Origin: Bacteriovoracaceae bacterium
Lineage (GTDB): Bacteria; Bdellovibrionota; Bacteriovoracia; Bacteriovoracales; Bacteriovoracaceae
Assembly: GCA_023151145.1 (NCBI GenBank)
Contig: JAKLJM010000018.1
Coordinates: 1-17,922, forward strand
DNA: 17,922 nucleotides
Reading direction: 5' to 3'
Positions 14,308 to 17,922 of this stretch are shown here, piece after piece. Position numbers and translations under genes: made by a program. The stretch's first letter is position 1; each line of letters begins with the position of its first letter. Below the pieces are notes generated by a model. That model worked only from the letters and a program-made list of their open reading frames with translations, was not told where the DNA came from and searched no databases.

Positions 14308-14997
14308 ATGCAAGAGACGATTGAACGTTCGACAAATTCGAGTTCTTTTACACCCGCGGTTGATGCCATCGTCATTCCGAAGGATGCCTATCGTCCCATT
14401 CAAAAATGTCCATTTTGTAAGTCCATTTATTTAACAGATACACAATGTGAAGCCTGTGGCAGAAGTTTACAATACGATCCGGTGGGAGAGCCTTTTGGTG
14501 GGAAAAGTTTTTTTGCCATTAAAGAACGCTACATTGAGACTTTTGATGTGCTGACACTTTTTTATCCGACTTTCGAAGACAAAACTTCAAATGAGGCTAA
14601 GGCCTATGGGCGAAAACTGCAAAAACGCCTTATTGATCTCTTGGATTATTTTCAATTTCGTGAAGCTTTTTATGATGAGGCTTCCTTACATGAAAGAAAA
14701 TTATTTTATATAGAATGTAAATTTGTTATCGAAGAACTCATTCAATACGACACTTCCCTCAATCATTTAATGGAAATTTTAGAGCAAAAAGCTGCAGGAG
14801 TGATTTTAACGGATTTAACTAATTTTACCCAACTTGCTTTTGAAGAAATAGATGTTGATATGCGTAGTTGGTGGCGACGTGGTTTGTCTTTCAAGCCGGT
14901 AGGCTATTATAGTAATGCCATTTATTTAGGATTTTTTTTATTAAGTGCAGCTTGGATTTCAGCTGCACTTATTTATTTTAAGAATCACATGAATTAA
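14308..14997 (+). CDS. Zinc-ribbon protein with C-terminal membrane anchor, unknown function
   Basis: 229 residues. An N-terminal zinc ribbon of C34-x2-C37 and C47-x2-C50 is followed by a mostly helical, charged middle (about 60-195) and a single membrane helix near the C-terminus (about 203-224), with only a few residues after it. This tail-anchored layout leaves the zinc ribbon in the cytoplasm. The middle part (KRLIDLLDYFQFREAFYD onwards) matches no family I recognise. The start ATG has no Shine-Dalgarno. The gene is divergent from lnt, and its stop abuts the stop of the protease gene with no spacer. A strong inverted repeat sits in its last codons. Confidence 0.75.
   Translation: MQETIERSTNSSSFTPAVDAIVIPKDAYRPIQKCPFCKSIYLTDTQCEACGRSLQYDPVGEPFGGKSFFAIKERYIETFDVLTLFYPTFEDKTSNEAKAYGRKLQKRLIDLLDYFQFREAFYDEASLHERKLFYIECKFVIEELIQYDTSLNHLMEILEQKAAGVILTDLTNFTQLAFEEIDVDMRSWWRRGLSFKPVGYYSNAIYLGFFLLSAAWISAALIYFKNHMN
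14942..14981 (+). terminator. Terminator-like hairpin inside the 3' coding end
   Basis: A perfect 11-bp inverted repeat (TAAGTGCAGCT, 14942-14952, with AGCTGCACTTA, 14961-14971) encloses an 8-base loop and is followed by TTTATTTTAAG. It lies within the membrane-helix codons, 24 bases before the stop codon. On the minus strand the stem is followed by A residues, so it would not stop the protease transcript. Confidence 0.45.
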
Positions 14998-16137
14998 TTA
15001 TTGATTGTTCGTTAAGCGATAGATAATTTTACCTTCTTTCACTTTTTCACTACTGTTTTTGTCTGAATTATTTGCTAATTGTCTATTTACGTCATTACCA
15101 TTTACCATTGATTCGGCCATTGCGAGAGCTTCAGCAGCATCTAGGCGTCCACCCGATGCACACTTTCCTTCCATCGTTACTTCTTTCTTGGCAGAATTTT
15201 TAATAATCTCTTTTATCTTATCAGTAGAAATTTGTGGATACTGAGACTTAATTAAAGCCGCTACGCCTGTAACGAATGCTGTTGCTTGGCTTGTTCCAGT
15301 AAGAAATCCGGCACGTCCATTTTGTAAACTTGATCTAATTCTGTAACCAGGTGCAAAGATATCGACACTGTTCTTACCATAGTTAGAAGAAGATAAAATT
15401 TGTAGTGATTCATCGTGAGCTGTAACTGTAATTATATTTTTTAATCCATAGCTCGCTGGAAAGTAAGCTTTTTTACGATCATCAATATTTGATTCTTCGT
15501 TACCAGCTGCTGCGACAACTAAGATTCCTTTTCTTTCAGCTTCTTTTAAAATTCTCAATTCTTCTAAAGCAGCTTCAGGTCCACCACCAGAATAATTAAT
15601 GATATCGACATTTTGATCAACAGCATATTTAAGTGCTTCAACCGTTGAATTTAAATTATCAATTCCACTGGCTACTGGATTGTAGTATTTAAGAGCTAAA
15701 ATTTTAACGTCTGGAAAAATAGACTTAATGATCCCAGATACGTGTGTCCCGTGTCCGTGATTATCAAGTGGGGCACCAATCATTCTTCTATCTTTAGAAA
15801 AATCTACACCGAAGTTTGCTTCGGTTGGTTTACCACTTTTAGTATAAAGATTTTGTTGTAAAAAAGGATGTGTCGGGTCGATTCCAGTATCGACAACGGC
15901 AACGACAATTTCTTTTTTCTTTTGAAACTTTTTCCAAGCTTCTAAAAGATTAATGCTTGCTGAATTATTAGGTGAAATTCCCCAACTTGCATAAGGAGAG
16001 TAGAGTTCCTTAGCATCAAAGTATGAGCGATTTTCTTTCGCTATAACTTTTGAAGCCTGAACCGGCTCTGCCACTGTTTGCTGCAGAAGTAGAGTTGATA
16101 ATGAGATGGCCAAGAAGCGTTTAAATGAAATCGTCAT
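14998..16137 (-). CDS. Exported subtilisin-like serine protease (S8 family)
   Basis: 379 residues with a signal peptide (about 1-23, cleavage near TVAE) and a complete S8 catalytic domain. D83 lies in VVDTGID, H129 in NHGHGTHVSG, N213 in AAAGNE (oxyanion) and S283 in GTSQATA. Only about 50 residues separate the signal peptide from the catalytic core, and I see no I9-type inhibitor prodomain. The core ends near 345 and is followed by a polar Asn/Lys-rich tail. The ATG has AAAGGTGA 6 bases upstream. Likely acts in the periplasm or outside the cell; the substrate is unknown. It stands alone with a 256-bp upstream region. Confidence 0.92.
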   Translation of the reverse strand: MTISFKRFLAISLSTLLLQQTVAEPVQASKVIAKENRSYFDAKELYSPYASWGISPNNSASINLLEAWKKFQKKKEIVVAVVDTGIDPTHPFLQQNLYTKSGKPTEANFGVDFSKDRRMIGAPLDNHGHGTHVSGIIKSIFPDVKILALKYYNPVASGIDNLNSTVEALKYAVDQNVDIINYSGGGPEAALEELRILKEAERKGILVVAAAGNEESNIDDRKKAYFPASYGLKNIITVTAHDESLQILSSSNYGKNSVDIFAPGYRIRSSLQNGRAGFLTGTSQATAFVTGVAALIKSQYPQISTDKIKEIIKNSAKKEVTMEGKCASGGRLDAAEALAMAESMVNGNDVNRQLANNSDKNSSEKVKEGKIIYRLTNNQ

Positions 16138-16393
16138 TGCCTTTCACCTTTAATGATTGATCACATAGACCAATTGATATCTAAGACTATAAGAGCAAAG
16201 ATCAGGCCAATTTGACCCTAGTGAGTTTAACTACTTATTCAGGGTATTCGTCAAGTTTCTGCATAGTTTCTAGAGGGGTGTCTATAAAAATGACAATACT
16301 TGAGGGGAATAGTGAGTGAAAAATTGTCACCTTTTTTCGGGCATGAATTTTGCTGTTTAAAACTTAGACAACCTAACTCAAGGATGAGGTGTT
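16138..16393. other. Divergent intergenic region with an operator-like inverted repeat
   Basis: This 256-bp gap between the protease and the small lipoprotein gene holds no coding sequence I can support. It contains TGACAAT (16291-16297) and its reverse complement ATTGTCA (16323-16329), with arm centres 32 bp apart, about three helical turns. No confident sigma70 promoter is visible for either gene. TTGACG on the minus strand (16241-16246 region) is the best protease -35 candidate but lacks a good -10. Confidence 0.35.
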
Positions 16394-16576
16394 ATGGTTA
16401 AGTATTATGTGGTGTTTTTATTAATGATGACTGGGCTTTTTTCGTGCGAAAACCGCGAAGCCTCTAGATCCCCAGCAATTGATCGCGCTCCTATCGAAGA
16501 GTTTAAACCCCTCAATCAGCAAACTCCAGGGAAGAAGATGCGTAGAATTGTTTATCGATCAGCTAATTATTGTTGA
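16394..16576 (+). CDS. Small predicted lipoprotein (60 aa)
   Basis: A short protein with a basic N-terminus, a hydrophobic stretch and a lipobox LFSC (acylated Cys18), followed by about 42 polar residues rich in Pro, Arg and Lys. The +2 residue is Glu, not the Asp that usually retains lipoproteins in the inner membrane. Ribosome site AGGATGAGGTG precedes the ATG. A strong terminator follows 27 bp after the stop. Entericidin-like or other tiny envelope lipoproteins share this layout, but I see no family motif. Its signal, ribosome site and terminator support a real gene. Confidence 0.65.
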   Translation: MVKYYVVFLLMMTGLFSCENREASRSPAIDRAPIEEFKPLNQQTPGKKMRRIVYRSANYC

Positions 16577-16603
16577 AAGGCAGTACTAGGTGAAATGAGG
16601 CAA

Positions 16604-16632
16604 AAAAAAGCTCTCCATAGGAGAGCTTTTTT
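16604..16632. terminator. Bidirectional intrinsic terminator
   Basis: A 13-bp perfect stem (AAAAAAGCTCTCC, 16604-16616, with its complement 16620-16632) and a 3-base loop ATA, with T6 at the 3' end on both strands. It serves the small lipoprotein gene (plus) and the DksA-family gene (minus), which converge here. Confidence 0.92.
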
Positions 16633-16652
16633 AATGGGAATGTCGTTTTTAA

Positions 16653-17024
16653 TTAAACAGCGCGGATGAACTTATTATTCTCGCGCTCTTTTTCTTCAGC
16701 GTGAGTAATACAAAGAGTCGTCCACGGTTGATTCTCGAGACGTTTTTCTGTGATCTCTTCATCGCATTCTTCACAGTGGCCATAAGTACCACTTTCAATA
16801 TTATAAAGTGCTTCATCGATAGCTTTAAGTTTCTCAAGCTCACGATGGCGCATATTAAATGTTACCTGTTGATTAATGACACTAGAGGCTAGGTCAGCTT
16901 CATCTGATAGGTCATCACTAGAAACAGTAAGATCCTCATTAGAACGCAAAATGCCACCGTTCATAATCTGCACTTTGGCTTTGAGGAGGAGTTGTCTGTA
17001 CTTCTCCAATTTTGCTTTATCCAC
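16653..17024 (-). CDS. DksA/TraR-family zinc-finger transcription factor
   Basis: DksA-type proteins bind the RNA polymerase secondary channel and, with ppGpp, tune stringent-response promoters. From GTG 17024 the product has 123 residues: a coiled coil whose tip carries overlapping DxxDxA motifs (DLSDEADLA, 38-46), a LEKLKAIDEAL helix, and a zinc finger of C84, C87, C105 and H108 (the fourth ligand is His, where DksA usually has Cys). GTG 17024 is preferred to ATG 17051 because AAGGAGG sits 5 bases before it, whereas the ATG has no ribosome site. An N-terminus 9 residues longer is the alternative. It ends at the bidirectional terminator. Classic DksA versus a paralogue cannot be decided here. 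Confidence 0.88.
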   Translation of the reverse strand: MDKAKLEKYRQLLLKAKVQIMNGGILRSNEDLTVSSDDLSDEADLASSVINQQVTFNMRHRELEKLKAIDEALYNIESGTYGHCEECDEEITEKRLENQPWTTLCITHAEEKERENNKFIRAV

Positions 17025-17177
17025 ACGTTCCTCCTTGAAAGGGTCCATCATACTAATGCAGTATGGGCAAGCTATGTGATATTTTACACTGAAATTTTAT
17101 TTTGACACAAGGGAAAAAAGTTTCACCCAATCTTACTAATTATGACAGGAGATCTAGGGGTTAGCTTGTCTATTTTG

Positions 17178-17206
17178 TTTACAATTTTCCCCTGAATCAT
17201 TAACAT
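17178..17206 (+). promoter_or_regulatory. Promoter with overlapping inverted repeat before the LRV-like gene
   Basis: TTTACA (17178-17183), 17 bases, then TAACAT (17201-17206). An inverted repeat, TTTTCCC (17185-17191) and GGGAAAA (17208-17214), flanks the -10 and could be an operator. Confidence 0.45.
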
Positions 17207-17251
17207 AGGGAAAACAAATTTGATCATCTATCTAGAGAGTGAGTGATAATC

Positions 17252-17539
17252 ATGCATGCTGAAGAGTATTTACAAGTAGTTAGAAATTGTGCCAACGAAG
17301 AAGAGCAGTTTGAATTTTTAAAACAAAACAAACCAGGAATGGCTTTAGAGTTGGCAAAATCAACTAATGTATCTCCACGAGTGCTAGACATCTTAACTCG
17401 TCACCCACTTATTACTGTTAGACATGAGGTTGCCAAAAATCCTCGTTGTGCAGTAGAGACTTTAAAGCGTTTATCGTCAGACAAAGATATGCTTGTTCGC
17501 GACTATGCTCGCAGAACAATTCTTAAAGCGCTTAAGTAA
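17252..17539 (+). CDS. Small leucine-rich-variant/HEAT-like repeat protein
   Basis: 95 residues, no signal peptide. Residues 40-92 hold two tandem repeats of the type SPRVLDILTRHPLITVRHEVAKNP and AVETLKRLSSDKDMLVRDYARR. The 'LxxLxxxxxxxVRxxxAxNP' layout is typical of leucine-rich-variant (LRV) and HEAT-like repeats. Residues 1-35 form a separate acidic helix pair. Such small repeat proteins bind partners; none is indicated here. ATG 17252 is preferred to an in-frame GTG at 17243 because GAGTGAGTGAT ends 4 bases before it. The stop abuts the mltG stop on the other strand. Confidence 0.75.
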   Translation: MHAEEYLQVVRNCANEEEQFEFLKQNKPGMALELAKSTNVSPRVLDILTRHPLITVRHEVAKNPRCAVETLKRLSSDKDMLVRDYARRTILKALK

Positions 17540-17922
17540 TTATTCATTTTTTTTATTGAGATCTCGCCAGCTACGACCTTCACGGTTCTTGGCATTTTTT
17601 TGCCAAATTTCAACCGCACGCTGATGTTTTTCATAGGTCTCAGAAAAAACGTGAGTGCCATCGTTCATCGAAACAAAGTATAAGTACTGATGTTGTTCTG
17701 GATCTAGAGCGGCTTTGAAAGATTCGAGTCCGGGATTGGAAATTGGCCCTGTCGGCAGCCCTGCAATGGCATAAGTGTTATAAGGAGTTTTTTCAAGTAA
17801 GTCTGCTTTGGTGAGATTTCCTTTATAACGCTCAAAGATTCCATAAATAGTAGTAGGGTCAGACTGTAGGCGCATTTTGAGTTTTAAACGATTATAAAAT
17901 ACTCCTGCGACCTTTCTTCTTT
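17540..17922 (-). CDS. mltG: Endolytic murein transglycosylase MltG, C-terminal part (runs off right edge)
   Basis: MltG (YceG-like) cleaves nascent glycan strands in the inner membrane and sets glycan length. The visible 127 or so residues begin within VAGVFYNRLKLKMRLQSDPT and include IYGI, PYNTY, GLPTGPISNPG, YLYFV and HVFSETYEKH, the conserved C-terminal blocks in family order. The catalytic Glu region and the N-terminal membrane helix are beyond the window edge. A Met 16 residues into the visible part is not the start, since family sequence continues upstream of it. The last residues (WRDLNKKNE) are lineage-specific. Confidence 0.92.
   Translation of the reverse strand, partial: RRKVAGVFYNRLKLKMRLQSDPTTIYGIFERYKGNLTKADLLEKTPYNTYAIAGLPTGPISNPGLESFKAALDPEQHQYLYFVSMNDGTHVFSETYEKHQRAVEIWQKNAKNREGRSWRDLNKKNE

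Noticed and set aside
16290..16319. Nine-codon open frame (ATG at 16290) as a leader peptide
   Set aside because: The ribosome site is too far away, there is no terminator/antiterminator structure behind it, and no amino-acid codon run.
16312..16337. GTGA...TCAC hairpin followed by a T run as a terminator
   Set aside because: The stem is only 4 bp and no gene ends there.
1..17922. CRISPR array, IS element, prophage, integron or toxin-antitoxin system
   Set aside because: I saw no direct-repeat array, transposase, integrase, terminal inverted repeats or toxin-antitoxin gene pair. The genes are mainly housekeeping and envelope genes of similar base composition.

Overview
The window is a compact, AT-rich chromosomal segment with about 19 genes on both strands. 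It has no tRNA or rRNA gene, IS element, CRISPR array or phage gene. Several things point to a Gram-negative delta-type lineage: Lnt, the Kdo-precursor enzyme KdsD, several exported lipoproteins, and a DksA-family protein. Codon use, many anonymous exported repeat proteins and the DksA-like sequence suggest Bdellovibrionota, perhaps Bacteriovoracia. This placement is inference, since there is no marker RNA here.

Layout: positions 1-3219 hold a leuS-metG aminoacyl-tRNA synthetase operon on the minus strand (metG runs off the left edge). It diverges from coaD and a broken DUF1275 membrane-protein gene (3356-4521). Next come an exported 2H-phosphoesterase-like gene (minus) and a small hypothetical gene (plus) that ends at a bidirectional terminator. 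Positions 5614-8040 are a minus-strand operon of a ketol-acid-reductoisomerase-like gene, panB and coaX. It diverges, across only 26 bp, from yacG and an inositol-monophosphatase-family gene. Positions 9263-10983 are a plus-strand pair behind a near-perfect sigma70-type promoter: a coiled-coil membrane protein and an exported HEAT-like protein. Then come a lipoprotein gene (minus), kdsD (plus), lnt (minus), a zinc-ribbon membrane protein (plus), a subtilisin-like protease (minus), a tiny lipoprotein (plus), a DksA/TraR-family gene (minus), a small leucine-rich-variant/HEAT-like protein (plus) and the C-terminal end of mltG (minus).

The clearest theme is coenzyme A synthesis. PanB makes ketopantoate, CoaX phosphorylates pantothenate, and CoaD makes dephospho-CoA. 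The operon's first gene is a divergent KARI that keeps the catalytic and metal-ligand positions of class I enzymes but has altered substrate loops. It sits where a ketopantoate reductase would be expected and is the strongest lead. A second theme is the envelope: Lnt, KdsD, MltG, lipoproteins, an exported protease and an exported 2H protein.

Other points: a DUF1275 gene whose frame breaks at a T7 tract in the phase of a -1 slippery heptamer; several genes with no Shine-Dalgarno whose ATG lies 6-7 bases after a -10-like hexamer (possible leaderless mRNAs); convergent genes whose stop codons abut or overlap; and overlapping hairpins at gene ends.
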